Source of the DNA: Nocardioides marinus
GTDB lineage: Bacteria > Pseudomonadota > Alphaproteobacteria > Rhodobacterales > Rhodobacteraceae
Length of the DNA stretch: 64,000 bases
Assembly: GCA_019801415.1 (NCBI GenBank)
Contig: JAHVJD010000006.1
Coordinates: 245,373-309,372, forward strand
Direction of reading: 5' to 3'
In this document: positions 8,842-17,334 of the stretch, in pieces
How the letters are laid out: each line of letters begins with the position of its first letter
How positions within the stretch are numbered: position 1 is the first letter of the stretch
Program-made: the position numbers and the translations under genes
The notes under the pieces: model-generated
The model's input: the letters and a program-made list of their open reading frames with translations, nothing else
What the model was told of the DNA's origin: nothing
The model's database searches: none

Positions 8842-8880
8842 TACGTAGCGTCTACGTAGATTTATACGTAGTTCTACGAA
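8842..8880. promoter_or_regulatory. Array of four helically phased TACGTA boxes
   Basis: TACGTA occurs at 8842-8847, 8853-8858 and 8865-8870, with a degenerate TACGAA at 8875-8880; the first two are extended to CTACGTAG. Start-to-start distances are 11, 12 and 10 bases, one helical turn each. The array fills the space between the PAS-LuxR gene and the divergent thiolase gene, which fits cooperative binding of regulator dimers along one DNA face. That the PAS-LuxR protein is the binder is inferred from position. Confidence 0.6.
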
Positions 8881-8928
8881 TACCGGCCACAGGTATTTTC
8901 CGTCAGGGTCAGCGTGGGAGGACATTTC

Positions 8929-10104
8929 ATGAGCAACGACATCTATATCATCGGTTCCGGCCACACCCGCTTTGGCCGACTGGAAGAGACCCTTGAGGAT
9001 CTGATCGTCGAGGCGGCACGAGAGGCACTGGAGGAGGCACAAGTTTCTGCGTCCGATATCGATGCAGTCTTCCTCGGCCACTTCAACTCGGGCCTGGTGC
9101 CAGATGGATTTGCCTCCTCTCTCATCCTTCAGGCTCATCCGGACTTCCGGTTCAAGCCTGCCACGCGCTGCGAAAACGCCTGCGCGTCCGGGGCGGCCGC
9201 GATCCACGGCGGCATAAATGCAATTCGGTCGGGCGCAGCCCGCAACGTGCTCGTCGTGGGTGCCGAGAAGATGACCCACAGGTCAACAGCCGAGGTCACC
9301 CAGGCGCTGGCGGGAGCGGGCTATCAAAACAACCCGACCGAAGCCGGGCTGAGCTTTCCGCAGGTGTTCGCAATCGCTGCAAAGCAATACGCCAAACGAT
9401 ACGGCAGCCCCATGGATGCAATGGCGCGCATCGCGGCCAAGAACCACGACAACGCGATGAAGAACCCCTTGGCCCACATGCACAAGCCGCTCACGTATGA
9501 ATTCTGCCGAGAGGAAAGTGAGCGCAACCCGCTGATCGCTCCGCCGCTGCGCCTGAGCGACTGCTCTCTGGTGACGGATGGTGCCGCGGCGATCGTGCTG
9601 AGTGCCGAGCATGCCGAGGCCGGGGATGCGCCTGCACGTGTCAGGGTCGCTGCTGCAGAGCATGTCTCGGACTTCCTGCCCATGAACCGCCGCGACTTTG
9701 TCGCCTTTGAAGGACCAGCCCGCGCGATCCGGCAGGCCTACGAGGTGGCAGGAATCACTGTATCCGATCTCGACTTTGCCGAGGTCCATGATTGTTTCAC
9801 CCCGGCAGAGCTTCTGATCTACGAAGCGATGGGCCTGGCGCCAGAAGGTGAGGGCGCGCGTGCTCTCGAGGACGGCACCGTCTTCGCCGACGGGCGCACG
9901 CCGGTGAACCTTTCTGGCGGGCTCAAGGCCAAGGGCCATCCGGTGGGGGCCACGGGCGTGTCCATGCATGCCCTGGGCTTTCGCCAGCTAACCGGCCGCG
10001 CCGGCGGCATACAGCGTGCAGGCGCCGAATGGGGTCTTGCCTTCAACATGGGCGGAGCAGCCGTGGCAAATTATGCCACCATTTTGCAAGCTGATCGCGC
10101 CTGA
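8929..10104 (+). CDS. SCP2-like thiolase (acetyl-CoA acyltransferase family)
   Basis: A 391-residue thiolase-superfamily enzyme. The probable nucleophile is C85 in ENACASG; the HDCF motif (EVHDCFTPAELL) typical of SCP2-thiolases and the GGLKAKGHPVGATG loop follow, ending with NMGGAAVANYA. It would cleave a 3-oxoacyl-CoA or perform the reverse condensation. The start at 8929 has GGGAGGAC upstream. It lies 25 bases before an acyl-CoA ligase, so the pair probably activates and shortens a carboxylic acid of unknown identity. Confidence 0.87.
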   Translation: MSNDIYIIGSGHTRFGRLEETLEDLIVEAAREALEEAQVSASDIDAVFLGHFNSGLVPDGFASSLILQAHPDFRFKPATRCENACASGAAAIHGGINAIRSGAARNVLVVGAEKMTHRSTAEVTQALAGAGYQNNPTEAGLSFPQVFAIAAKQYAKRYGSPMDAMARIAAKNHDNAMKNPLAHMHKPLTYEFCREESERNPLIAPPLRLSDCSLVTDGAAAIVLSAEHAEAGDAPARVRVAAAEHVSDFLPMNRRDFVAFEGPARAIRQAYEVAGITVSDLDFAEVHDCFTPAELLIYEAMGLAPEGEGARALEDGTVFADGRTPVNLSGGLKAKGHPVGATGVSMHALGFRQLTGRAGGIQRAGAEWGLAFNMGGAAVANYATILQADRA

Positions 10105-10129
10105 CATCTATCCGGAACGTCTAAAGACT

Positions 10130-11659
10130 ATGAATATCGCGAACTGGTTGTATCAGACGGCTCGATCATGGCCCTCCCGTCCAGCGCTCTACGAGGGAGA
10201 CAAACTGCGCCAGAGCTATCAAGAGCTGATACAGGCGACCTGCAACCGCGCAGCGTGGTTGCGCGGCCGACACGGCATTGGTGCGGGGGACCGTGTTGCA
10301 ATTTATGCAGCAAATGCCCCGGAATACATCGAGGCGCTGCACGCCTGCTGGTGGCTCGGTGCCGTGGCGGTGCCGATCAACTACAAACTGCACCCTCGGG
10401 AAGCGAAATGGATCATCGACAATTCCGGCGCAGCCTTGGTCCTGACCCAGTCGGGAGACGTGTTCGCGGAACATGCGGAACTCTCCGAAGCGCGCCTCGG
10501 TGCCCAGATCAGGACGCAGGTCGCCATTTCCCCGCCCGAGCAAGTCGCAGATCAGGATCTTGCATGGCTGTTCTACACGTCCGGCACCACCGGCACGCCG
10601 AAGGGTGTGATGCTCAGCCATGAAAACTTGCGCTGCATGACGCTGTGCTACGCGATGGACGTCGACACGGCGCGACCGGACGACCACATGCTGTATGCCG
10701 CACCCATGTCGCACGGCGCGGGTCTGTACATGTTCGCGCAGATCCGTGCGGGCGGCCGTCATCTTGTGCCCGCGTCGCGTGGCTTCGATTGCGATGAGAT
10801 CATCAGGCTTGCCAGAAGCCGGGGTAATCTCGTTTTTTTTGCCGCGCCAACTATGGTCAAACGCTTGATCGCTCACGCGAAACAGCACGGCTACGATGGC
10901 TACGGGATCCGCACGATCATTTACGGCGGCGGCCCGATGTATGCCAATGACATCGACGAAGCGCTCGCCTGTTTCGGGCCAAAATTCGTGCAAATCTATG
11001 GCCAGGGCGAAACGCCGATGACGATTTCGGTCCTGCCCCGAGACCTGGTCGCAGATCAGTCTCATCCACGTTGGAAAGCCCGTCGTGCCTCCGTTGGGAT
11101 CGCCCAGGGCGCCGTGACGCTGGCAGTGCTTGGCCCCGATGGCTCCCACTTACCCGCAGGGCAGACCGGTGAAATCTGCGTACGGGCACCAACCGTGATG
11201 AGTGGGTATTGGCGAAACGAACCAGCAAGCAAGCAAGCGCTGAGGGACGGATGGCTGCACACCGGAGATCTGGGTCACATGGATGAAGACGGGTTTCTCT
11301 ATCTCACGGACCGCTCGAAGGATGTGATCATTTCCGGTGGCACCAACATCTACCCGCGAGAGGTCGAGGAAGCCCTGCTGGCCCACCCGGCAGTTTTTGA
11401 GATTGCCGTGATCGGCGAACCGGAACCCGACTGGGGGGAGCAAGTGGTCGCCTATGTGGTTCTGGCGCGGGAGCAGACCGTCACGGTTGCCGAGCTGGAC
11501 AGCTGGTGTTGCCAACGGATCGCAGCCTTCAAACGCCCCAAGCGATATGAGTTCGTCGAAGAGTTGCCCAAGAACAGTTATGGCAAGATCCTGAAGACAG
11601 AGCTGCGCAAGCGCAGCGGTCAGTCAGCCGATTCCGGCGCAGCTGGACCGACCGCTTGA
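10130..11659 (+). CDS. AMP-forming acyl-CoA synthetase
   Basis: A 509-residue ANL-superfamily ligase that activates a carboxylate via an acyl-adenylate and transfers it to CoA. It shows the P-loop FYTSGTTGTPKGV, the YGQGETP adenylate motif, DGWLHTGDLGHMDEDGFLY, the hinge DRSKDVIISGG and the C-terminal catalytic lysine in NSYGKILK. The ATG at 10130 gives the usual family N-terminus (NWLYQTARSWPSRPALYEGD). It follows the thiolase by 25 bases and is probably co-transcribed with it. The acyl substrate cannot be read from the sequence. Confidence 0.9.
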   Translation: MNIANWLYQTARSWPSRPALYEGDKLRQSYQELIQATCNRAAWLRGRHGIGAGDRVAIYAANAPEYIEALHACWWLGAVAVPINYKLHPREAKWIIDNSGAALVLTQSGDVFAEHAELSEARLGAQIRTQVAISPPEQVADQDLAWLFYTSGTTGTPKGVMLSHENLRCMTLCYAMDVDTARPDDHMLYAAPMSHGAGLYMFAQIRAGGRHLVPASRGFDCDEIIRLARSRGNLVFFAAPTMVKRLIAHAKQHGYDGYGIRTIIYGGGPMYANDIDEALACFGPKFVQIYGQGETPMTISVLPRDLVADQSHPRWKARRASVGIAQGAVTLAVLGPDGSHLPAGQTGEICVRAPTVMSGYWRNEPASKQALRDGWLHTGDLGHMDEDGFLYLTDRSKDVIISGGTNIYPREVEEALLAHPAVFEIAVIGEPEPDWGEQVVAYVVLAREQTVTVAELDSWCCQRIAAFKRPKRYEFVEELPKNSYGKILKTELRKRSGQSADSGAAGPTA

Positions 11660-11779
11660 TGGTATCAGCCGCGTTAGTTCACGGCATGGGCTGAGTTCCC
11701 TGCCGCCATGTTGGCACGGTACTGCGCCGGCGCGTTTCGCACGCTGCAAGCAACAAACTGGGCTAGAATCCACTGGCTT

Positions 11780-12940
11780 TTACCGATGTTTTTCAAGCGC
11801 ATGCATGACCCCGCGCAGTTCTGCAAGACCACGCAGACGCCCGATGTAGGGGTAACCTGGCGTGCTATCGACGCGCTGATCATGCGCCAGCATGTGCCCA
11901 TGATCGGGGCGGAAGGGCAGGGACCGCCCCTGCACGACCTCGGCCTCCAACGCCGCCTGCACCATGGCCACCATGTCGACATCACCAGCAAGGTGCGGGG
12001 CCTCGTGAAAGCTGACACCATCCTGCTCAAGCGACGTGGCACGCAGATGCAGGAAGTTCACCCTTGCGGCAAAACGGTCGAGCATCCGCACAAGAGCGTT
12101 GTCCTTCCGCGCGCCGAGCGATCCCGTGCAGAAAGTAAGACCGTTCGCGGGACTATTGACCATGTCAAGAATAGCCTGGAGGTCGTCTTCGGTGGAGACC
12201 ACCCGCGGCAAGCCGAAAATTGGGAAGGGGGGATCATCCGGATGTATCCCCAGCCGGACGCCGACCTCCTCGGCCACCGGGACCACGTAGCGTAGAAACG
12301 CTGCCAGGTTTTTCCGCAGGCGCGCCGCATCGATGTCATCGTAAAGCGCCAACTGGGCGCGAAAGCTGTCGAGGTCAAAGCTTTCTTCCGCTCCGGGCAG
12401 GCCTGCGATGATGGTACGTGTCAACGCCTCGCAGGCTTCGGGGGACATATCCGCATATCGCTTTTCTGCGCGCTCGACGATATCCGGGCGGTGATCGCTC
12501 AGAGCGCCATTGCGGCCCAAAATATGGATATCAAACACCGCCGCATCCACAGCATCATAGCGCAGGCACAGCGCGCCATCCGGCAGAGCGTAGGCAAGAT
12601 CGGTGCGCGTCCAGTCCAGCAAGGGCATGAAATTATAGCATACCGTGGTGATACCGCAGGCCGCGAGATTTCGGAGAGATTGCGCCCAGGCCTCAGCCTT
12701 CGTTTCCCAGCCCGGTGCGGCGCGCTTGATGTCTTCATGCACCGGTACACTCTCGACAACCTCCCAGCGCAGGCCCGCATCGGCAATCATGTCGCGCCGC
12801 GCCGCGATCGCCTCGACCGGCCAGACAGTTCCGTTGGGCAACTCATGCAGGGCGGTGACGATGCCGCTGGCCCCTGCCTGGCGAATGTCATCCAGTGTTA
12901 CCGGGTCGTGCGGGCCAAACCAGCGCCAGGTTTCGATCAT
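11780..12940 (-). CDS. uxuA: Mannonate dehydratase UxuA
   Basis: A 386-residue enzyme that dehydrates D-mannonate to 2-keto-3-deoxygluconate, the third step of glucuronate breakdown. Recognisable family segments are the N-terminal TWRWFGPHDPVTLDDIRQAG, the metal-site region GIHPDDPP, FCTGSLGAR and RPDHGHML. It is the last gene of the minus-strand operon dctP-uidA-gntR-uxuA, 66 bases after gntR, with GAGG upstream of the ATG. KDG kinase and aldolase, needed for the next steps, are not in this window. Confidence 0.93.
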   Translation of the reverse strand: MIETWRWFGPHDPVTLDDIRQAGASGIVTALHELPNGTVWPVEAIAARRDMIADAGLRWEVVESVPVHEDIKRAAPGWETKAEAWAQSLRNLAACGITTVCYNFMPLLDWTRTDLAYALPDGALCLRYDAVDAAVFDIHILGRNGALSDHRPDIVERAEKRYADMSPEACEALTRTIIAGLPGAEESFDLDSFRAQLALYDDIDAARLRKNLAAFLRYVVPVAEEVGVRLGIHPDDPPFPIFGLPRVVSTEDDLQAILDMVNSPANGLTFCTGSLGARKDNALVRMLDRFAARVNFLHLRATSLEQDGVSFHEAPHLAGDVDMVAMVQAALEAEVVQGRSLPFRPDHGHMLAHDQRVDSTPGYPYIGRLRGLAELRGVMHALEKHR

Positions 12941-13006
12941 GCGATCCTCTTGTTCTTTTCAGTCTATGGGCCGGTGGGAAACCGCGCCGGGAAGGTGAGA
13001 CCGGCC

Positions 13007-13738
13007 TCAGTTCGGCGCGGAAATGGATTGAAACAGGTAGCCATCGAAGGCCGGATCATCGACGTCCGACAATTCCATCAGGGTCTCGCGCACATGCGCC
13101 AAATGCTGCCACATGGCGGCCCGCGCCGCGGCGCTGTCCTTGGTCCGCAGGGCGGCCAGGATCCGCTGGTGATCCTCCAGCCAGTTGCGGCGATAATCCG
13201 CATCAAAGATGCGGTCGTGCAGCTTGGCCCACATCGGGCTTTGGTCACGTTTGCGCCACAACTCATGCACCATATCGACCAACACGCTGTTTTGCGTGGC
13301 TTCTGCGATCAGACGGTGAAACAGCTCGTCGCCGGAATGGTCCGTGCTCCCAGCCTCGATATCGGCCCGCTCCATCTCCAGCGCTTCGCGCATCCGGATA
13401 ATGTCGTTCTTGGTCACCATCTCGGCGGCAAAGGCAGCGATCGAGCTTTCCAGAAGCTGCCGCGCCTGCAACAGTTCAAAGGGGCCGATATCATCCCGGA
13501 CAGGCGGTGCGGCGGTGGCCGAAGACGCCGCCAGATAGATACCAGAGCCCTTTCGGACTTCTACCAGCCCGTCGATCTCCAGCATGATCAGCGCTTCGCG
13601 CACCAGCGAGCGCGAGACCGACAGGCGCTCCGATAGCTGCCGCTCCGGCGGAAGCCGGTCACCGACCGAAAGCCCGGCATCGCGGATCATCCCCCGAAGC
13701 GCCTGCGCCACATCCTGGTATCGCCGATATTGGCTCAT
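13007..13738 (-). CDS. GntR/FadR-family (FCD) regulator, probable UxuR-type repressor of the glucuronide operons
   Basis: A 243-residue regulator: a winged-helix GntR domain (residues 1-75; SERLSVSRSLVREALIMLEIDGLVEVRKG) followed by an all-helical FCD ligand-binding domain. It overlaps the uidA stop by 4 bases and is embedded between uidA and uxuA. Two ATTGGT-N2-ACCAAT-type palindromes lie in the divergent promoter region of this cluster, the operator form known for UxuR/ExuR. It therefore probably represses both operons until a uronate intermediate binds. Confidence 0.87.
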   Translation of the reverse strand: MSQYRRYQDVAQALRGMIRDAGLSVGDRLPPERQLSERLSVSRSLVREALIMLEIDGLVEVRKGSGIYLAASSATAAPPVRDDIGPFELLQARQLLESSIAAFAAEMVTKNDIIRMREALEMERADIEAGSTDHSGDELFHRLIAEATQNSVLVDMVHELWRKRDQSPMWAKLHDRIFDADYRRNWLEDHQRILAALRTKDSAAARAAMWQHLAHVRETLMELSDVDDPAFDGYLFQSISAPN

Positions 13739-15549
13739 GCCTGATCCCCCTTGGTTGCTGCCGCTGCATCCCGATCCTGCGCAGCGCGTTCAGCGTAGTA
13801 CGCAGCAAGCGTATAGAAGGCGGGTTTCCTGGTTTCCTTGTCGGCGGCAATCAACCCCTTGCGGTTCCAGCCGCGCTGAAAAACGCCCTGACGCCGCTCC
13901 ACTCTAAAGTCATAGAGGATCCACGGAGACATGCCCTTGATGTAGTCGAGTTCGCGAAGCGTAGCGATCTGCTTGCGATAGACTTCATCCTGATAGGCAA
14001 GACTGAACAATCCGCGTTCGGGGCCTTGATCCGTGTTATCGCCGTCTGCGCCGGTTTCGGAGATCACAACAGGCCGATCCGGAGCGGAGTTGCGGCCGAT
14101 TACACCCAATTCTTCGAAATTCTCTTCGTACCAGCCATAGTATTCATTGAGCCCAATCACATCAATGTGGGCCGCCAGCCGGTCTTCGATCTTGAGTTTG
14201 GCATGATTGACCAGGCAAGCTGCAGAGGTGAGGCGGGTCGGATCTTCGGACTTGGCCAGATCCGCCAGCCCACGCATGAAGTCGAGCCTTGCATCGGTGT
14301 CCGGATTTTCATTGCCGACCGACCAGATGATGACGCTGGCACGATTGCGGTCGCGCCGGATCAGTTCGCGCAACTGGTTCTGCGCGTCGCGTCGCGTGGC
14401 CGGGTTGGCAAAGTCGATGGCCCAATAGACCGGCACTTCTTCCCACAGCAACAGCCCCAGCTCGTCGGCAATTTCGGCAGCGCGTTCGTGATGCGGGTAA
14501 TGTGCCAGACGCAGATAGTTGCAGCCCAGTTCCTTGGCATGTGCAAAGCGACGGCGAATATCCGCGTCTGACGTCACTTTTCCGAGGGTTTCGTCATCCT
14601 CATGCACCGAGATGCCCCGCAGGAAAATCGGGCGACCATTCAGCAGTATCTCGGTCCCCTCCCGACGGATGGTGCGGAACCCGACACGATCCCGGATTTC
14701 GTCCTCCCCAGCAGTCAGGCGCACTTCGTATAGCTTGGGAGTTTCCGGCGACCAGAGCTCTGGCTTTGCAGAAATTGCGACCTCGCCCTTGCCATCGACT
14801 AGCGGCATCGCCACGTCCACGCCCAGCTCCGGGATGGCAAACCGGGCTATATCCGCCGGGCCATCAACCTCGGCAGAGACACGGATCTCGTCACCGTCAA
14901 GGCGCACGAACAGGTCGCGGATCACCGTGGATGGCAAATCGTAGAGCGTCACCTCACGGTAGATGCCACCGTAGTTGAACCAATCCGTGTTGCGCATCGG
15001 AACGCGATCAAGGGTGCGCGTGTTGTTCACGCAGAGCATCAGCCAATTCCGGCCGGGTTTCAGCGTTTCCGTCAGCTCCACGCAAAACGGGGTCGAGCCG
15101 CCATAGTGATTGCCGAGAAACTCCCCGTTCAGGAAGACCTTGCAGTCATATTGCGCCGCGCCAACACGCAGGATCTGGCGGCGGCCTTCGGACGGCGTAT
15201 GGGTCAGCGCCCGCGTGTACCAGGCAGACCCTTCGAAGAAATACCACTTCTCCTTTTGCATCTGCCAGCAGGAGGGCACAGGCACCGTTTCCCCCATGTA
15301 GGGATCGTAATCCCAGGGTTCGATCCGATCTTCCGGTGCCTCCGGCAGCATGGCGAACCACTTTTGCCTGAGGCCGGTGTCCAGCAGATCGACACAGAAG
15401 TTCCAATCCCCGTCCAGCGACTGCCCGTGGCGGCCGCGGGTGAAGATCAGCGTGTCGGCGTTCAGAGACTGCGTGTTGAAAGGCCGGTCATAGTCTTCGT
15501 CATGCAGCGCCTGCAGCGCATTATCTGCCAGTTCGGAGCGTTCTAACAT
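13735..15549 (-). CDS. uidA: Beta-glucuronidase (glycoside hydrolase family 2)
   Basis: A 604-residue GH2 enzyme with an N-terminal jelly-roll sugar-binding domain (about 25-210), an immunoglobulin-like domain and a C-terminal TIM barrel. The acid/base is E414 (VGNEN) and the nucleophile E498 (VVISETGAD). The N562-x-K564 motif (WNRKG) matches the NxK motif that recognises the uronate carboxylate in true beta-glucuronidases. No signal peptide is seen, so glucuronides are split in the cytoplasm after TRAP uptake. It lies 21 bases downstream of dctP. Confidence 0.9.
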   Translation of the reverse strand: MLERSELADNALQALHDEDYDRPFNTQSLNADTLIFTRGRHGQSLDGDWNFCVDLLDTGLRQKWFAMLPEAPEDRIEPWDYDPYMGETVPVPSCWQMQKEKWYFFEGSAWYTRALTHTPSEGRRQILRVGAAQYDCKVFLNGEFLGNHYGGSTPFCVELTETLKPGRNWLMLCVNNTRTLDRVPMRNTDWFNYGGIYREVTLYDLPSTVIRDLFVRLDGDEIRVSAEVDGPADIARFAIPELGVDVAMPLVDGKGEVAISAKPELWSPETPKLYEVRLTAGEDEIRDRVGFRTIRREGTEILLNGRPIFLRGISVHEDDETLGKVTSDADIRRRFAHAKELGCNYLRLAHYPHHERAAEIADELGLLLWEEVPVYWAIDFANPATRRDAQNQLRELIRRDRNRASVIIWSVGNENPDTDARLDFMRGLADLAKSEDPTRLTSAACLVNHAKLKIEDRLAAHIDVIGLNEYYGWYEENFEELGVIGRNSAPDRPVVISETGADGDNTDQGPERGLFSLAYQDEVYRKQIATLRELDYIKGMSPWILYDFRVERRQGVFQRGWNRKGLIAADKETRKPAFYTLAAYYAERAAQDRDAAAATKGDQA

Positions 15550-15570
15550 TGGTGCCTGTGCCTCTGCCGG

Positions 15571-16545
15571 TTATTGCGCCGCTTTGATGCGATCGATCAG
15601 CTCGGCGAGCTTTTCCGATTTCGCAGCGACTTCCTCATGCATCGGCAGAACGGCCGCCGCAAAGGGGGCCTTGTCGACCGTATGAATGTTGACGTTCAGC
15701 GACGCCTTGGCCTCATCGATTGCCGCATCCGAGGCCGCATTCCACGCCTTGCGGTGCGCCGCCATCGATTCAAGCGCGGCCGTGCGCAGAGCCGCCTGCT
15801 GTTCCGACGTCATCGCGTCCCAGGCACAGTTGGAGATCACGACGACAGACGGGATCATCGTGTGTTCGTCCAGAGAAAAATCGCTGACAACTTCGCCATG
15901 GCGGGCAGTCGTCAACGCCGTAGGATTGTTTTCCGCGGCATCCACGACGCCTTGCTGCAAGGCGCTGTACAGCTCACCCCAGGAGATCGGCGTAGGGTTG
16001 CCGCCCAGCAGTTCCACCATGCGGATCGCCGAAGGGCTGGGCTGCACCCGCACCTTTACCCCCTTCAGGTCGTCGGGCGACAGAATGGGCTTTTGCGCAT
16101 AAAAGGAACGCGCACCCTCGGTATAGAAGGCGACACCGCGGAAACCCTGGTCGACAGAGGCGTTCAGGATATCCTGGCCGATATCACCGGTAATGACCGA
16201 ATTGAAATGCTCTTCTGAAGAGAAGATATACGGCAGGTTCAACGCGGAGTAGCTCTCCTCGAAGGCTTCCAGCTCGGACGCGTTGGACCGCGCCATTTCC
16301 AGGGCGCAGTTCTGAACCAGTTCCATGGATTCGCGCTGGGTGCCCAGCTGCGCATTCGGGAAGATCTGGATCTTGATCTCGCCATCGGTGAGTTCTGCCA
16401 CACGATCAGCCATCACCTGCATGGAAACATGAACCGGATGATCCGGCGGATTATTGTGGTTCAACTTCAACGTTGTCGCGCCTGCAAGCCCCGCCGATGC
16501 GGCCAGCGCCAGCGCAGACAAAGCGGTCGTGAATGTCTTGGTCAT
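15571..16545 (-). CDS. dctP: TRAP transporter substrate-binding protein DctP, probable glucuronide/uronate binder
   Basis: A 324-residue periplasmic binding protein with signal peptide MTKTFTTALSALALAASAGL, cleaved after AGA. The family segments VRVQPSPSAIRMVELLGGNP and WGELYSALQQGVVDAAENNP include the conserved arginine region that holds a substrate carboxylate. The start at 16545 has GGAGGAG upstream; an in-frame codon at 16614 lacks it. It is divergent from its own dctQM genes and heads the operon with uidA and uxuA, which points to a glucuronide or hexuronate as ligand. Confidence 0.9.
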   Translation of the reverse strand: MTKTFTTALSALALAASAGLAGATTLKLNHNNPPDHPVHVSMQVMADRVAELTDGEIKIQIFPNAQLGTQRESMELVQNCALEMARSNASELEAFEESYSALNLPYIFSSEEHFNSVITGDIGQDILNASVDQGFRGVAFYTEGARSFYAQKPILSPDDLKGVKVRVQPSPSAIRMVELLGGNPTPISWGELYSALQQGVVDAAENNPTALTTARHGEVVSDFSLDEHTMIPSVVVISNCAWDAMTSEQQAALRTAALESMAAHRKAWNAASDAAIDEAKASLNVNIHTVDKAPFAAAVLPMHEEVAAKSEKLAELIDRIKAAQ

Positions 16546-16583
16546 GGTCTCTCCTCCCGTGAATTTTGGTCTGACATACTTGA

Positions 16584-16597
16584 ATTGGTCAACCAGT
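16584..16597. promoter_or_regulatory. UxuR/ExuR-like operator, dctP-proximal copy
   Basis: ATTGGTCAACCAGT is a near-perfect 14-bp palindrome of the ATTGGT-N2-ACCAAT type used by UxuR/ExuR GntR-FCD repressors. It lies about 40 bases upstream of the dctP start, where a bound repressor would cover the promoter. Confidence 0.65.
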
Positions 16598-16688
16598 ATG
16601 GCGCGAAACTTCACCAGATTCGAACTTCAGTCAACCAAAACCTCCATTTCGGGACCGAATTCTCAAAAGCCCGTACCGATCGCCATAA

Positions 16689-16702
16689 ATTGGTTGACCA
16701 AT
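16689..16702. promoter_or_regulatory. UxuR/ExuR-like operator, dctQ-proximal copy
   Basis: ATTGGTTGACCAAT has perfect 6-bp arms around TG and is flanked by A-rich bases, like the E. coli UxuR consensus. It lies about 105 bases upstream of dctQ and 105 bases from the first copy, which would allow separate control of the divergent operons or looping between the two sites. Confidence 0.7.
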
Positions 16703-16806
16703 GTGAATTCCTGCGCAAGGTTCTGACGCAGGACTGGCCAGCCAGTGAAAGGGAGGAAGCCAATGACGCGGATCGCAACACCTCGTGAAAACGGGGAGGG
16801 CGGCAT

Positions 16807-17325
16807 ATGAGACCCTTTGTCGACGCCATTCTCAAAACCGTGATTTCGGTGATCTTCGTGGTGCTGGTGGCCTGCGTCAGCTGGCAAGTTATCAGCCGCT
16901 ACATTCTTGGCACCCCCTCCACGGTGACGGATGAGTTGGCCCGATTCCTGTTCATGTGGCTGGCGCTGATCGGCGGAGCCTACACGATGGGGCTACGGCG
17001 CCACCTGGCGATCGACCTGCTGACCCAGAAGCTGACCGGACGCGCGCGGGCGCTCTCCGAGGGCTTCGTCCTGCTGGCTGTTGCGGGGTTTGCGGGCATG
17101 GTGATGGTGAAAGGGGGAGGGCAACTGGTCATGAAGACCCTGGCCTCCGGTCAGGTCACGCCCGCCCTGCAAATTCCAATGGCCTATGTCTACGGCGCCA
17201 TTCCATTCGCGGGTGCAGTAATCCTCTATTATTGCGCGATTTTTTCATTTGAGATTTGGCGCAACGGCCCGTCTGATCCGGATGCGGCCCGCAACGGCGC
17301 GCCGGTCGGCGGACCTCTGGACTAA
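16807..17325 (+). CDS. dctQ: TRAP transporter small permease DctQ
   Basis: A 172-residue integral membrane protein with four predicted helices and the family stretch VTDELARFLFMWLALIGGAYTMGLRRHLAIDLL. It joins DctM in the inner membrane to couple sodium-driven uptake to the DctP-bound substrate. GGAGGG precedes the ATG. It is the first gene of the plus-strand half of the glucuronide island. Confidence 0.92.
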   Translation: MRPFVDAILKTVISVIFVVLVACVSWQVISRYILGTPSTVTDELARFLFMWLALIGGAYTMGLRRHLAIDLLTQKLTGRARALSEGFVLLAVAGFAGMVMVKGGGQLVMKTLASGQVTPALQIPMAYVYGAIPFAGAVILYYCAIFSFEIWRNGPSDPDAARNGAPVGGPLD

Positions 17326-17334
17326 GGCGACGGC

